The notes: generated by a model from the sequence alone, not told the origin. Shown: positions 1-12,695, counted from the stretch's first letter. The stretch: 64,000 nt of DNA from Talaromyces rugulosus (GCF_013368755.1 NC_049561.1:4092001-4156000); one strand, 5' to 3'. Numbers and translations are program-made.

Positions 1-513
1 TCAGTCACTGGGCTCCGGAGAGGGAGATGCATATTAGAACTCACAAAGGTAGAATGCGCATGCCAGGAAGTTGCCGCCAATGGGGCCAAACATTAAACCA
101 CCAGCGTCTTCGAGACCGTAGACCGTGGGGTGACGTATTTTGAAAACACCAACCATGTAATCAGACCATGTACTGATGGCTGCGATCATGCATAGACAGA
201 TGACACCAGGAAGGATGCCCAAGCTATCGAAGGCGGCAGGAATGGACAGGACACCGAGACCGATTTGGGTCTTCATCATTAGAGCCGATGTCCCAAGCCA
301 CCCAACCTAGCAAATGTCTCAATAATACTTCTCGAACCATGGGTTTGAAGGTGAGATGCATACATTGCGGTAATTGGGGCCTCCTTCTGTGATTTCACCA
401 AAGACTGCATCGTGAGTGAACTCCTGGCGGATCTCGCCTTCACCTAGCTGTGACGGAAGCTGAGCTAGGTCCTTCGCTTCGTCTTTAGAAATGGAGGTTT
501 TTGAGTTGGACAT
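1..513 (-). CDS. Neutral amino-acid transporter (AAAP/Mtr-like), N-terminal part
   Basis: Five-prime part of an amino acid/auxin permease family transporter, cut by the window edge. The chosen start is the ATG at 511-513 (MSNSKTS...); the open frame upstream begins only with a TTG. Exon 1 runs to the codon for Asn in GGPNYRN, an intron GTATGC...TTGCTAG follows, and exon 2 opens with VGWLGTSALMMKTQIGLG, the first membrane segment typical of fungal Mtr-type N-system transporters. A second donor (GTGAGT) at position 44 ends the visible coding sequence, so the rest lies outside. The acidic cytosolic N-terminus with HDAVFGEI is also family-like. Family assignment is firm; the substrate is inferred as neutral or aromatic amino acids. 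No lesion is seen. Confidence 0.85.
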
Positions 514-1462
514 GGTGGTTGGATTTGGTATCAATTGATAACATCAAGATTAGACGAAGGTAGTAGAACAATTTAAGTAGTGTCCAATTTGGATGTAACT
601 TCAAGTCGGTCGGAAAGAAGTGATCGCCACGAACGTTCATTGCGTCGCTGTTTTCACCCTAGCGGATCGATAAGCAACATTCCTGTGATTTAAAGTGGTA
701 TATCAAATCTTGCTAGGAATGTGGATATAGTCGTATGGGGCAAAACAAGGAGTAGGGCGGGAAGCTTGCCGTATCTGGGGAAAAGGTTACAAAGGTTAAC
801 TTGATCGGCAGATGAAGTCGGAATGGCTTCCGTGTGGTCTTTGAGGCGAAGATATGTTTATATACGTAAAAGGTTCCATTAAGTTACATTTAAAAAGAAA
901 TAGGTAGCATCAAAATTATATTCGTCATGTGAAATCGCCGTTAGAAGTCCACCCTAATTACACCTACAAGTATCAATTGATGGTAATAATATGTGTGTTA
1001 CTCTACAACGATATGTGTAACGTCTTGGGAGGACCAGTCTATTAATTGATTAGTATCGATGATGTACTATATATTTATTGTCATCCATATATTTCGTGTA
1101 CATGTAGTCGAGACTCGGAAAGTTGCCTACTTTAATGTTAAATTCTGGACGTCTATAGCTACTAAAATTGTCAGATATGGCTCCGGATGCCATTGTATCT
1201 TGCCAGGTACCAAAATCATAATCCTAAGGTATTTAGCTGCACTAATGAGCGCACGTTATCAACAGCCAGGTGTATTGACGAGGCTGAGCTGACCCGGATG
1301 CCTGATACGTCGCCGCTCGATCTGCAATTTTCAACGAGGTATACTGCTTGATACAATTTAGCAGCGGTATTTTCTGTATTTCTTTGTTTCTTTGTTTTCA
1401 CCGCGATGATCACCGGCGCAAGTACTTAAAGAGCCACAAAGGTGCGCTCTTTTGCTTTAAAA

Positions 1463-1494
<32 letters not shown>

Positions 1495-1497
1495 ACA
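514..1497. other. Gene-free stretch with a (CA)n tract
   Basis: No supported gene. It holds the promoter side of the amino-acid transporter (minus strand) and the region upstream of the FAD-oxidase pseudogene. The only structured element is the dinucleotide tract listed separately. Short open frames here match nothing recognisable. Confidence 0.6.
1463..1497. repeat. (CA)n microsatellite abutting a start codon
   Basis: Thirteen to fourteen AC/CA units followed by AT and three more CA units end directly at the ATG at 1498-1500 of the FAD-oxidase pseudogene. It would form the 5' leader of any transcript. Confidence 0.95.
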
Positions 1498-3387
1498 ATG
1501 TCGTTGCGGAACGTCGGCTACGATGCGTTTGTGTCCTTGGCCCCTGGTGGCTTGCTACAGCAGGTAGGGCGCATGGGGCAAAGGGCAGCGGCAAATTTTC
1601 AGTCCCTAATTGACAACACTGAGGATATTCCAACATGTCGCTGTATGCCGTCAGATTCATGCTGGCCGTCGATCGAGGAGTGGGACAAGTTCAATCAGAG
1701 CCTTGGAGGCAAGCTCATTTTCTCCAAAGCCTCTCGCTAGTGTGTGACGAGGAAAGCAATACCTTCGGTGTATACGACGCGGAGAGATGTGCTGACTTGC
1801 GAAACAACTGGGGCTCTCCCGACACTCACTCGAACGATCTAATTTCAGTTCTGGCTCAGTTCTTCGCAAACCGAAGTTGCGACCCTTTTTTCCCTGGTGG
1901 CTTGCCCTGCGTTCAAGGAACGTAAGTTCAATACACTATCAACGCGACTGATGCAACATACTTTCAGAAAGCACTTCAATATGCAAAGGACCACAACGTT
2001 CATTTGACAATTCGCAACACTGGGCATGATTATTACGGTAGAGCGACAGGGGCCGGTTCACTGTCTATCTGGACGCACCATATGAAAAGAATCGAAATCC
2101 TTGATTATGAGTCGCCGACTTACACGGGTAAAGTAATTAAAGTCGGTGCCGGAGTCTAAACAATCGAAGCATACGAGATAGCTCATGCCAACGGGCTCCT
2201 ACTAGTCGGAGGCGATAGCGACAGTGTGGGTTACGCAGGAAGATACAGTCAAGGCGGCGGAAAAGGACCAGCAGCATCCAAGTATAGACTAGGATCTGAC
2301 CAGGTCCTTGAATGGGAAGCTGTGACTGCTAGTAGCGACCACTTGGTTGCATCTCCAACACAAAATGCCGACTTGTATTAGGAATTGTCTGGAGGTGGCG
2401 GAGGAACCTATGGAGTTGTCGTCTCCATGATAAGCAAGGCTTATCCAGACACACATACCGCAGGCGCCCAACTCGTTTTCACTAATGCAGGTCTCTCAGA
2501 TGATGACTATTATCATGCCATTGAAATGTTTCATGCCCATCTCCCCGCTCTCGTTGATACTGAAATCACTGCCCTTTATATCACAGGCGGAAATTTTTCG
2601 AAACTCAGTCCGGTGATGGCACCAGGACTGACAGGAGAACAGCTTGAAGGCCTATTTAAGCCCATTCTGTCCAAGTTAGAAAACTCAAGATCAAGTACAG
2701 TAAGTTGAATTGCTTTGCTTGTCTTGTGACATTCACTAACACAATCTATTTTCGCGTAGGCTTCCAGTCGATGTCATTTTCAACGTATCTAGGTGCATAC
2801 AAGGATATGAATGGTCACCAAAATATCTCAACGGTTCAAATAGGGGGCCGCTTGATCCCACGGTCTCTCGTGCAAAACAATAACCCCTCTTTAACTCAGG
2901 CATATCGACAAGTCCATCGAAAGGGGGGTCTTATCTCCGCGTTTATTCTTAACGTGTCTCGTAAGAGCATGGATAAACCGGAAAATTCCGTACATCCCTA
3001 GTGGCGAGATGCACTATTTGATTTAGTATTAGGAACGTACGTATCATGCCAACCGGAAAATTCACTTCTTTGCGAATGCTAATCAATTCCTATAAGCTGT
3101 GGAGTCATTCCGACTGGGATAAAAATGTGGCAGATCAAGCATTGATCACGAACGAGCTTACTCCTGAAATTGCAAAGTTGGTCCCTGAAGGCGCAGCGTG
3201 TTTGAATAAAGGTGATCCGAATGAACTAAGTTGGCTGAAGGTGTTTTATGAACCCAAATACGCTTGCTTGCGTGGTATCAAGCGAAAATATGACCCTGAT
3301 GACATGTTCTACGGCCTCAAATCCGTGGGAAGCGAAGCTTGGCAAGAGGTCGAGCATGGACGTCTCTGTCGAGTGGCAACTATGTAG
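1498..3387 (+). pseudogene. FAD-linked oxidoreductase (BBE-like/isoamyl alcohol oxidase type), decayed
   Basis: Remnant of a berberine-bridge-type FAD oxidase. Family landmarks remain readable in order: CRCMPSDSCWPSIEEW, an NRSCDPF segment, IRNTGHDYYGRATG (the FAD-binding PP-loop region), GAGV.TIEAYE, SGGGGGTYGVVVS, IGGRLIPRSLV and a C-terminal KRKYDPDDMFYGL...GRLC. The frame is broken many times. There is a shift after the GGKLI segment near 1735, stops TAA at 1923-1925, TAA at 2157-2159 (where Gln of the GVQ motif is expected), TAG at 2379-2381 (expected Trp of LYWALSGGG), a shift near 2675, TAG at 2999-3001, and a further shift before 3046. One intron (GTAAGT at 2700 to TAG at 2759) is preserved. 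There is no obvious signal peptide. It is non-functional; the substrate of the ancestor is unknown. A second dead member of the family lies at 45.3 kb. Confidence 0.88.
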
Positions 3388-4716
3388 ACTCCAAGTAAAC
3401 CCTAGTCCATAGTAATCACAAACGACGAATATATGGACGGGATTCTTGTTGAGCAACAAACGGGTAGGTCAGTTACGAGACCCTTCTAGAAAATGGATGA
3501 CTATCTTCAAATGGTTCTATAAATGCTATGTAATCGTTACCTATTAGTATCGTAGAAGATTGATGGCGACGACGATATCTAAACGATTGGTATATTTAGC
3601 TAGTAAATAGATGTACACAGTCAAGGACTTGTAGACTTGACATCTGACTACGTAGTTATCCATGGATCATTCCTGGAATAGTTTAAAATTATGGATCGTA
3701 CGACTAGTGCAGATTATTGCTCGTATCCTTCAAGGGAAAGAAATATCCACCGACTGATTCTATGTGATGAATAAATGTTGCTATTAAGAGTAGGAGATTT
3801 TTGGCACTGTTGCTCCGGTAATGAGTATTCACAGTCCTTATCTGAAGAAGGGGAAAGGTTTCAAATGTTTCAACTCATTTAAGCGAGTTTAAAAACTTCT
3901 AACCAAACAAAGCTAGTAACACCGTTCAAATGTTGACGATCCCGCCGGGTACTCATGGTTGGATTGGCACATAAATCTGGTCGCTTTTCAATTAAATTCT
4001 GCCTGCCAGTAGTTTATATTTTCAGTGCTGGATGGGAACTCATTGTCGGGAAAACCATTGATTGTTTATATATCGAAGGGTGCAAGTTTATTGACGAAGC
4101 TATACGGTAGATGGATTTCGCTGCAAGTTTCCTCACTAAAGAGAGTCTCCGGAATATGCCGATTCTTTTGCGACATGTTGGCCGATGTCGGATATAGTTC
4201 CGAGTCAGGCTGGGTTATCAGATCGCACTAACGATGCTCTAAGCTTATCAGATGAATTAGAATAGGGTTGCATCGCAACCACACCAATTTAGTCCCAATA
4301 TACTCACTCATAAGTCCCCATACACCATCGAGTTTGGGAGCGTATGTTCTAAGCGGGTTATGTACATTGAGGGATATCAAGAACAGCGTTCATATATATG
4401 CACTATTAATATGGAAGACCAACAATGATTCTACCTGTAAAAGAAGAGCAAGGTGTATTATCCATAGCATTTTAAAAGTTTGCACGCCACGGCATGTTTT
4501 AATCATTAGCGTCGGGGCTGGGCAATTCTAGTCTTGTGTCATTAAAATTGACGGCTTGTTTATTTTTATTATCGACCTCCTCCGCATTTTTCGTAACAAC
4601 TCCGACACTCGTCCGCAAAAAACTTCATTTAACCGCAGACCTAGTGTTTAATCCACTGATGGTGTATCGCCCGTTTGTTGTTCATAACGTGTCTATATTT
4701 TACCTGCGAAACGAAA
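3388..4716. other. Gene-free stretch; promoter side of the siderophore transporter
   Basis: No supported coding sequence; small open frames at 4025-4231, 4268-4531 and 4536-4763 match nothing. The notable content is a pair of iron-GATA motifs at 4215-4253, listed separately. Confidence 0.6.
4215..4253 (-). promoter_or_regulatory. Two iron-responsive GATA sites (ATCTGATAA)
   Basis: TTATCAGAT occurs at 4215-4223 and again at 4245-4253, so the complement ATCTGATAA appears twice with a 30-bp period. This fits ATCWGATAA, the extended site known for the fungal iron repressors SreA/Sre1/SREP. The pair lies about 465-500 bp upstream of the siderophore transporter ATG at 4717. Regulation by iron is an inference from motif and neighbour. 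Confidence 0.6.
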
Positions 4717-6695
4717 ATGGAAACTATAAACAGATCCCATACAACTATTGGCCCCAAGTTTGACACGGACACTGAATGTGCCCCGGGTAAAGGAGAAAAT
4801 GCGCTGTCAACAGTGGCGGATGAAAAAGATGGAATAAATGGTTATGTCAATGAAACGATCAGGAACGATGACTTTCAGGCAGGTGTAAAGAAAATCGAGG
4901 CCGTGACTGCCACATGGAGTCGGAGATCGATGTTCACAATCTTGGTATTGTACATTTATCAGACATAATTTCAAATTTTAGGATAGATGTCTGACTGCTG
5001 ATATTTGCTCTCGAAAATAGAATATGGTTCCTCACCTTGGTCAACAATTTTAAAAGCGCTATGGTGTATAGCTTGAGCCCTTACGCCACGAGTTCTTTCC
5101 AAGGCCATTCACTCATAACTGTTATAACCATCGTGGCAAATGCAATGTCAGCCGCAGTCTATATTCCAATGGCAAAGGCATTGGACCTCTGGGGCCGTGC
5201 AGAGGGGTTCCTCTTGATGATTGTTTTCTGCATTCTCGGATTGGTCCTTTTGGCAACATCCCACAACCTAGTTACCTATTGCGCTGGACAGGTAAGAGGG
5301 TGAAAGCGGTCATGGCTAGGCAAGCTCAACTTCTCGCGACTAAATCTAGTATAGGTATTTTACCAAGTAGGCTTCGGAGGACTTTCCTACAGCTGGGATG
5401 TGCTTGCAGCCGACGTGACGGATCTGCGAAACCGTGGCCTGGCATTTGCATTCACCTCGTCCCCGGCTTTAATATCAGCATTTGGTGGGTCCAAAGCGGC
5501 TGCAGTCTTTTTAGACAACGTCAACTGGCGATGGGGCTATGGAATATGGGCAGTAACCCTGCCGGCTTTCGGCCTGCCCATTTATTTCATGCTAGCCTAC
5601 AACTTGCACAAGGCCGAGAAGCAAGGGAACTTTGCTAGAGAAAGTACAAATACAAAATTGAGCTTACATGTCTGGTGGATGGTAAAAGAATTCGATCGTA
5701 AGTAACAGCGGCAACTCTTCCTCCAAACAATTATGAAATGCTCACATCGTTCTATTATTACAGTGCTAGGAGTCGTTCTCTTCGCTGGGGGCTTTGTTAT
5801 ATTCCTTCTCCCATTTACTCTAGCTACTACAGCGCCCCATGGTTGGCAATCCGGCTATATCATTGCGATGACCGCAGTTGGCCTAATTCTCATCATACTC
5901 TTTGGCTTCTATGAGACATATTTAGCACCAGTCCCGTTCTTAAACTACAAATTCCTCACGGACAGGACGATTCTAGGGGCATGCCTTCTGGACATGACAT
6001 ATCAAATCTCTTACTTCTGTTACGCCTCCTATCTCACGTCCTTTTTACAAGTGGTATACGATTTAGACGTTGCAACAGCGGGATACGTGGGCAACACCTT
6101 TAGCGTGGTGTCGTTCGTCTTCTTATTTGTCGCTGGCTGGCTTATTCGTGTGACCGGTCGCTTTAAATGGATTCTGTGGATCTGTGTTCCACTTTATATC
6201 TTCGGGTTGGGTCTTATGATTCACTTTCGTCAGCCTAGGGGATACATTGGCTATATTGTCATGTGTGAGATTTTCTTCTCCGTTGCTGGCAGTATTTTCA
6301 TTCTCTGCGTACAGCTAGCCGTTCTTGCTTCAACTGACCACCAACACGTCGCCGCTGTGCTTTCCTTGTTATTTGTCATGGGTAGTATCGGCGACGCCGT
6401 GGGAAGCGCAATCTGTGGAGCTATTTGGACAAACACCTTTTTGCCGAAACTGAAGAAGGAACTACCGGAAAATTCCATGTCGAATTTATATATGATCTAT
6501 GAAAGTCTCCCTGAACAACTCAGCTACCCAGTTGGAAGCCCCACGCGCGATGCCATTGTGAAGGCCTACGGCTATGCTCAGCCCAGGATGATTATTGCTG
6601 GTACGGCATTCATGGTCTTGGGGTTCATTTGGGTTAGCATCATGAAGAACCTGAACGTCAAGAATATGACCCAAACCAAGGGTAATGTGTTTTAA
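4717..6695 (+). CDS. Siderophore-iron transporter, MFS (Sit1/Mir type)
   Basis: A 592-residue transporter in four exons: 4717-4949, 5021-5291, 5355-5697 and 5764-6695 (total 1779 nt, in frame). It belongs to the 14-helix siderophore-iron branch of the major facilitator superfamily and is expected to import ferric siderophores by proton symport at the plasma membrane. The hydrophilic N-terminus (METINRSH...) ends at WSRRSMFTILVLIWFLTLVN, the first membrane segment. Family landmarks are SLSPYATSSFQGHSL, the VGFGGLSYSWDVLAADVTDL region, SSPALISAFGG and TAGYVGNTFSVVS. All introns are GT-AG. Two ATCTGATAA motifs upstream suggest iron control. No siderophore synthetase is visible nearby. Which siderophore is carried cannot be told from sequence. 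Confidence 0.9.
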
Positions 6696-7353
6696 AGAGT
6701 TATATGTGGAAGCCAAACATAGTTGTATTGCAATTATAGTAGACTGTATATAAAAGAGTGCTGGGATGTCTGTGTGTCTTTGGTTATCTCTACAGTTTTA
6801 ACAATAATGAGAGAACGGTATTTCGCATAAGTCCCATCATCCCAGGAACCAATTCCGGTCACTGTGAACAACCTTAGTCATGTGTCATCTGTATTCGACA
6901 CACATAGAGATATTGTTATATGTGTACTTCATATTAAGTACTTCACAGAAAACTAGATCGGAACCATTGTAATTTAACATCCGAAGACCTGCCAAGAAAA
7001 TATTTTGATGTAGACGTTTCTAAGATATCATGATTCCAGAGTAAAATATTTTCGCGTACAATTTAAGTAGTACGGGAAATACGAAGAGGCCTTTGACTAA
7101 ACATGAAAGTGAGAAGAGCAATAGTGAACATTTCGAGTATCCCTAATTGATAAAAAGTAAATAAAGCATTGTTTTATATCAAATATCTAATGTTGGAGAT
7201 ATCGTATGTGAAAACCGTTTATCGTGTTGGACTAAATGTAATACCAGGCAGATGATCCCAGAGATATGTCCACACAATGGAAATTAGCGGTCAACGCTGT
7301 GCTTATGTATCATTATTCCAGGCAAATCGTGGGTTAACGGCAGTGGAATGTTT
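6696..7353. other. Convergent intergenic region, nothing recognised
   Basis: Lies between the 3' ends of two convergent transporter genes. It is AT-rich, with no open frame or repeat worth calling. Confidence 0.6.
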
Positions 7354-9275
7354 TTAGTGCGCAAAGCGAAAGTCTAACCTCTTGTTTCCTTGGTCCTTGG
7401 TGGTCCTCAGATAATGATCTTTCTCTTCTAGGCTCATGGTATTCCATATCTCCTCGCGTGTCTTGTTACGTCGCACGTAGTAAAGTTTTACGAAGATCGT
7501 CATGACAATATTCCATCCCACAAGCGCCAGCAATACCTTGTTGCCTCTTCTATAATAGGGTTTGTCGTCGTCTCGGTAGATCTGCACCGTCAAGCCATGT
7601 CAGAATTACTGACTCTTATCTCCGTACCGAATAAAATCACATGTTGTACAATGAAATGTAAGACTTACATTAGAACCAATGATAGTGCTTGCCTGGCAGA
7701 TCATATTATACATGGCGCTGCCCACGGTTCGTGTTCGCACTGAACCAGCATTCCGTGATGTCAAGCTAACTATAACACAGTTAGTTTTCAATTGTATCGC
7801 AAAAGATAGAAAATGTGCTTACCGTTTATAGCATGTATATATGGATAACCGACTATGAGCATTGTGACTGCATACCATGCCCAGGGACCAGCCGTGGATG
7901 GCAATAGCTCTAGTGCAAGGAGGAGCACAAGACACCAGAACGAATAAAACAGGACTATTGCCTGTCGGTTGTTGATCTTTTCAGAAACCCAAACCCAAAA
8001 GACGAGTTGGATCAAGAACAAAACGTATGCGGGAATGGTTAAGAGATTGGTCTCAAATGTGTCAAATCCAAGTGCCTTAAGGTTCAAGGTGAGGTACGCG
8101 GTCACGGGTTGCGTCGGAATGAGAAGGGTGAGACTGATTACGTAGAGAGGCCAAAGGTCATAGTCCATAAGGGAGTCCCATAGTAGTTTCAGAGTCAGGC
8201 CTTGTCGGTTATGCATACCGCCCTTTATCAAGTCAGCAACCCTGCTATTTTATCTCACGTACGTATGTCGTCAAATGGAAGGACAATGAAAGCAAGCGTA
8301 CCTTTGCAGGATCATCCCGTAAAACTCGATTCACCATGATAGTTTCCTCTCTCTCTGTGAACCAACCGTCCTTGCCTCGGAACCAGCTGGCGGTTTGAGT
8401 CGGGCTTGGGGGCAAATAAAACCAGGATAGAACACCCACGATGGCAGTCAAGGCACCTTCAAGTACAAAAAGCCATCTCCATCCTTCCCAGCCTCCAATG
8501 TCGCGCATGTGAAGAATACCAAAAGCCAGAAAGGCCGCAACTATAAAAGTACCGTTTGACGCACAGTAGAAGAAGCTCACGCGCATCGGCAGCTCCTTGT
8601 TGGTGTAGAAGTACGATAAGTAGAGCAAGGCATCAGGAATGAATCCTCCTTCTACCAACCCCAATAGTGCACGGACGGCATAAAAGCTTTTCTGTCCAAC
8701 GACCAGGCCCTGGCATATCCCGATCACGCTCCAAATGACCATTTGAATGGGAATCCATCTGTCTGGCCCTAACCGTTTTGAAATCATTTGTGAAGGAACC
8801 TCTGCGCATAGGAAACACAGATAAAAGATTGTCATTCCGTAGTTGTACTGATTCGTCGACAAACCAAGGTCGTTTAGCATGTTATCGCTTAGAGCCTGCG
8901 AAATATTACCGCGGTCGAGCTGCAACGCGAAAAACATAAGGCAGACCCAAGAACAGATCTTGTAATCAAGCTGCAGTTACATTCCATAGATATTAGCAAT
9001 GGAAAGTGACGATTGATATGATCATTGGGTTATAGTCGGTGGCTCCAAATTCTTACCTTTCGAACCAGTTTCTTCTCTTCTGCTTCTGTCCAGCTAGCCT
9101 CTGGATCATATCTATGTTTGCCCTCGTACTGAGCGATCGGCTCATATAGGTCCAGAGATCCCCCAGCGGCGAATGTACCGGACCCTCCCTCATACCGTTT
9201 CTTTGACGACGGTTCGACAACTGTCACAGCCGCTACCTGCTTTACAGATTCCGAAGAAAATGACTCCTGCGACAT
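7354..9275 (-). CDS. MFS anion:cation symporter (allantoate/nicotinate permease family)
   Basis: A 538-residue Dal5/Tna1-type permease in five exons: 9275-9057, 8970-8302, 8222-7823, 7769-7669 and 7581-7354 (1617 nt, in frame). It is expected in the plasma membrane, importing a small organic anion such as allantoate, nicotinate or a related acid. Landmarks are the cytosolic RYDPEASWTEAEEKKLVRKLD start, LQLDRGNISQALSDNML after helix 1, LLGLVEGGFIPDALLYLSYF, the GWRWLFVLEGALTAIVG segment, and SAMYNMICQASTIIGSNIYR...DDDKPYYRRGNK near the C-terminus. The acceptor of exon 3 (AAAG before GGCGGTATG) is unusual but gives the family reading DPAKGGMHNRQG. No lesion. The substrate is not determinable. 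Confidence 0.9.
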
Positions 9276-11249
9276 TTTTGAAGTGGGCTAGACTTGCCAG
9301 TCGCCAATGTAGATACTCTGATGAAGGAATTAAGCTCTCTCTAGGACCTTAGAACAAAGCGGCAGCAGTGAAACACGAGTTTGCCTAGTACTTATTTATA
9401 TAGAGCCATTAGAACTACAAAATATACTGCTGAAAATATGTAAACGTGCTCGGCACATAAAATGATGCAATGTGTCAAGAAGGAACATTTATGCCCATAC
9501 TGGAAAGGTTATTTATCATGCGAAAAGTCTGCTGGGCAGTCTAGATGTCCATAGATGACGTTGAATGATCACATATATTGGACATAAATTGCGACATTTT
9601 CTCTAAACGTTCACTAAAACAGGTTTAACGTAATAACGGGGTGATCGTTATTATTGAAGTTATGAGGGAGCGACCACGAGCGTCGCGATATAGTATTAAT
9701 ACTAGGAAGTCGGCGAATATTCCTCGGTCGGAAACAATAGTAACGATAGAAAACTAGATATTCACAGTGCTTCTATTTTGGTGTTTGTACAAGATGGGAG
9801 ACATTCTCAACTCGTTGCTAGCTCCGCGGAGGTATTTTCTCCAGCTCCAGCGATTGACCCGCAACGAACCACTGTAGACACGAGCTAAAAAGGCCTGTGC
9901 ATCAGCTTATCCAACCGGCAATCGCCTCGCGTAGCTTTGAGAACTGGATTTTGTCATCGTAATACTAAGAATTTCTTATTAGGTTGCTGGATTGACACGG
10001 TTTCAATTGGGGTCGAGTAAGTGTTAGAGTTAATGGGCTGGAATATCGATAACGTATAACAATTTGAGCCAGATCAGGTAACTCGGCACTAGATTATTAG
10101 ATAAAGTACATCATCCCTAGCTAGCTAGCATGGCATATCATCATGAAAATATGGTATTTATTATTGTGCCATGGTGGCATGGACCGGCCTGGTTCACTTG
10201 GAACCAGTATCACAATCATAGCTGACGAAACGAGTCCCATGAGGATCCACTATAACAGGCGCGCAAAAGAGCATTGCGTAATGGTTTGAGAGACCTCATG
10301 AGTTGTGCTATGCCTATCTCAAATCAGCATAATCAAGGTACAGAGAGGGCTATGGAAATTAGGTTCCCTCCCTGCTGGAGTGGTAGGTGTATTTGACCAG
10401 CGATATCAAATCGAAAGACTTAATCTGGAGTATTACATATGGCGACGGAGTCCCCGATTATTGAATAGTCCTACAATTTAATACTGATTGTTCTTACCTC
10501 AAAAACATAGCTTTCAAGCAGATAGGAAATGGTAAATGCAAGTGACACCCCATTTGAGATGTGAAATATTCCCAGCTTGCATCTGATTTGTAGTGTAAGT
10601 TAATTCACGGTCATCTGGGTAGATTCTGATATTTTGGAGAGAAATTTAATAGAAATGGACGAGGAAAATGCAATAAGTTGTGTAATTCCTGAACGGATAA
10701 CCGTCGATCAAGTCGGATATTTCTTGCTGTCCCTCTTTTCCTGCTACACAAAAGTTCAGTTCGGATTCTATATTGTCCCTGCACGAGGTGGGGAGGGCTA
10801 TTCATTCAGGGCATACACGACGTATGCCGGTCCCGGTGTGTAGGACTCTTTCTCTGTGAGGAACCGAGTTTTTGACAGCTGTATACTATGTATTCAATTT
10901 TGTAAGAGTGGAAGTGGCAACCGACTGTCCTCGTTTCTGTGAAGCCGTACCTCCATCATCATCACCACCCTGAGACAGCGGTTGGGACGCCTGATGGCAT
11001 GGTACGCATTTCACAACCCGCAGCGAAAGGAAATACAAGTTTGCTCAGCTAGCTGTGGCTATCGTGGAAAGCTACTTAATTGAGAGCTCCGTCTACAGTA
11101 CGACAAGGCACATTGAGTCCCCTTGGCGTAAACATATCTTATAGTGTCGAATCACCATCAATCTGACAACTGACGAGGTAATTATAATGAAATCTCTAGC
11201 AAGCTTCACCTTAGTTATATTTCAAATGCTATCTTCTCTGCCTTGGGAT
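9276..11249. other. Long gene-free stretch
   Basis: Nearly 2 kb without a supportable gene. The 64-69 codon frames on both strands near 10.6-10.8 kb overlap each other and match nothing. It contains the promoter of the permease, including one TTATCA (GATA-type) hexamer near 9514, and otherwise shows no repeat or recognisable relic. Confidence 0.55.
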
Positions 11250-12625
11250 TTATTTGACAAACACCTTAAGACTGTTCACTGTGTCAACAATACACTCCTT
11301 CAGTGGTCGATAGCTGATGCCCAAGACCTCCTTGGACTTGGTATTATCATACCCATACCATCCTGTGGGAGGGAAATCACCAGGCTTCAATGCGTCTCCC
11401 GTCGGCAAACCGTCTCGGAGTTCAGGGAATGCTTCCCGGATACATTCCACAATGTCCTTGTTGGAATACTGTCCTGGAGAAAGTAAGAACCGCTGGCCAG
11501 CCGCCTCAAGTTTCTCAATTGCCAGAACATGTGCTAATGCCAGGTCACGGACATCCACCCACAGGAATATCCCAGTGAATGGGCAGCTATCCTTTACTTT
11601 ACCAAAGGCAATGTCCCGAATGCGCTCGTTGGAAGTGTTCAGTCCATCAAGGTCCTTGATATGATGAACTATAGGACCGTAGACCATGGGTGGGTTTATC
11701 TGACAAGTAATAATGCGTGAGTATTAAGTACTTGGACCCTTTTGATAATGTCATGGTTGACTTTCTCTAACTTACACTTGTGAGGGAATAGTGGGGCTTG
11801 TTCTTTTCCACAAAGTCCCATGCAGCTTTCTCCTAATTAATTACGGAGTGGTCAGCCTGGTGGTCAAACTTAGGCGTTGAAACTTTGAACTTACAGAGAA
11901 TACCTTGCTTGCGCGGTAAGCATTAATGGGGTTGGAAGTAGCCTCTTCCCAGGTCATGTTGTTCCAATCCGCCTAGGTTAGGTTAGTATGGGCAAGGGAT
12001 ATAAGTTTTAAGAGATGAACAAAGTCGTTACATCTGTGAAAGTATATGTGTGAGGCTTGGAAAAGTCCAGGATTGCTGCGCCGGAAGATGTGACCACCAC
12101 TCTCTTGACTGACGGAGCGTTGTTTTTGACGGCCTCGAGGAGGCCAACAGTTCCATTGATAGCTGAAGACCAGTCTTATAAGCAAGTAGTCTTCTAGGTG
12201 GATTTTTGGAAAATCTGGGGCACAAACATGGATCTAGGAGATCCTTCTTAACATCCTGAACCCGGAAATGGAACGGGCTGGCTGTATGAATCACAGCCTC
12301 AAAAGGTGGATCAGAAACGACCGCCTGGTCGAAGGCTGGATATCATATACATTTCAGTGGTTAGTTCACGTGAGCCTTTTAAATGGGAAAAAATCAACCA
12401 AAAGAATAAATAAACATGTGGCTGCCTACCATTAGGCGCGGAAAGATCAGGAACAATAACAAAATCCAGATTCTCCTTTGAGACACCCGGGTGGGATGTT
12501 TTGATCTGCTCTGCCTTTTCCTTTGATCGGACGGTGGTCACGACAGAATGCCCGCGTTTAAGAAGCGCTTCGAGAATATGAGCGGCAATAAAGCCACTTC
12601 CACCGGTAAGAAGGGTCCGCGTCAT
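11250..12625 (-). CDS. NAD(P)-dependent ketoreductase, extended SDR (DFR/CCR-like)
   Basis: A 339-residue reductase in six exons: 12625-12430, 12335-12228, 12162-12032, 11972-11895, 11832-11776 and 11699-11250 (1020 nt, in frame). It belongs to the dihydroflavonol-4-reductase/cinnamoyl-CoA-reductase branch of extended short-chain dehydrogenases. The Rossmann motif TGGSGFIAAHILEAL is at residues 6-20, with VTTVRS specifying the cofactor, then IHTASPFHF, VVVTSSGAA (catalytic Ser), the YRASK catalytic Tyr-Lys, and INPPMVYGP. The ATG at 12623-12625 is used; the frame upstream begins with TTG. It reduces a ketone or aldehyde and is probably a tailoring enzyme, given the neighbouring AflR-like regulator and questin-oxidase gene. 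A (GT)11 tract lies 49 bp upstream of the ATG. Confidence 0.9.
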
Positions 12626-12673
12626 GGCTGCTGGGCTTAGTATCAAACTGTGAGAGGTTAAACTTATGTATCG

Positions 12674-12695
12674 GTGTGTGTGTGTGTGTGTGTGT
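12674..12695. repeat. (GT)11 microsatellite in the ketoreductase promoter
   Basis: Eleven perfect GT units, 49 bp upstream of the ketoreductase start codon on the minus strand. Confidence 0.95.

Noticed and set aside
1926..1971. GTAAGT...CAG intron at the break in the first FAD oxidase
   Set aside because: The putative intron encodes VQYTINATDATYFQ, conserved in the family, so the TAA is a lesion rather than a donor.
10611..10843. Overlapping 64- and 69-codon frames on opposite strands
   Set aside because: Mutually exclusive, no family match, and no promoter or splice support.
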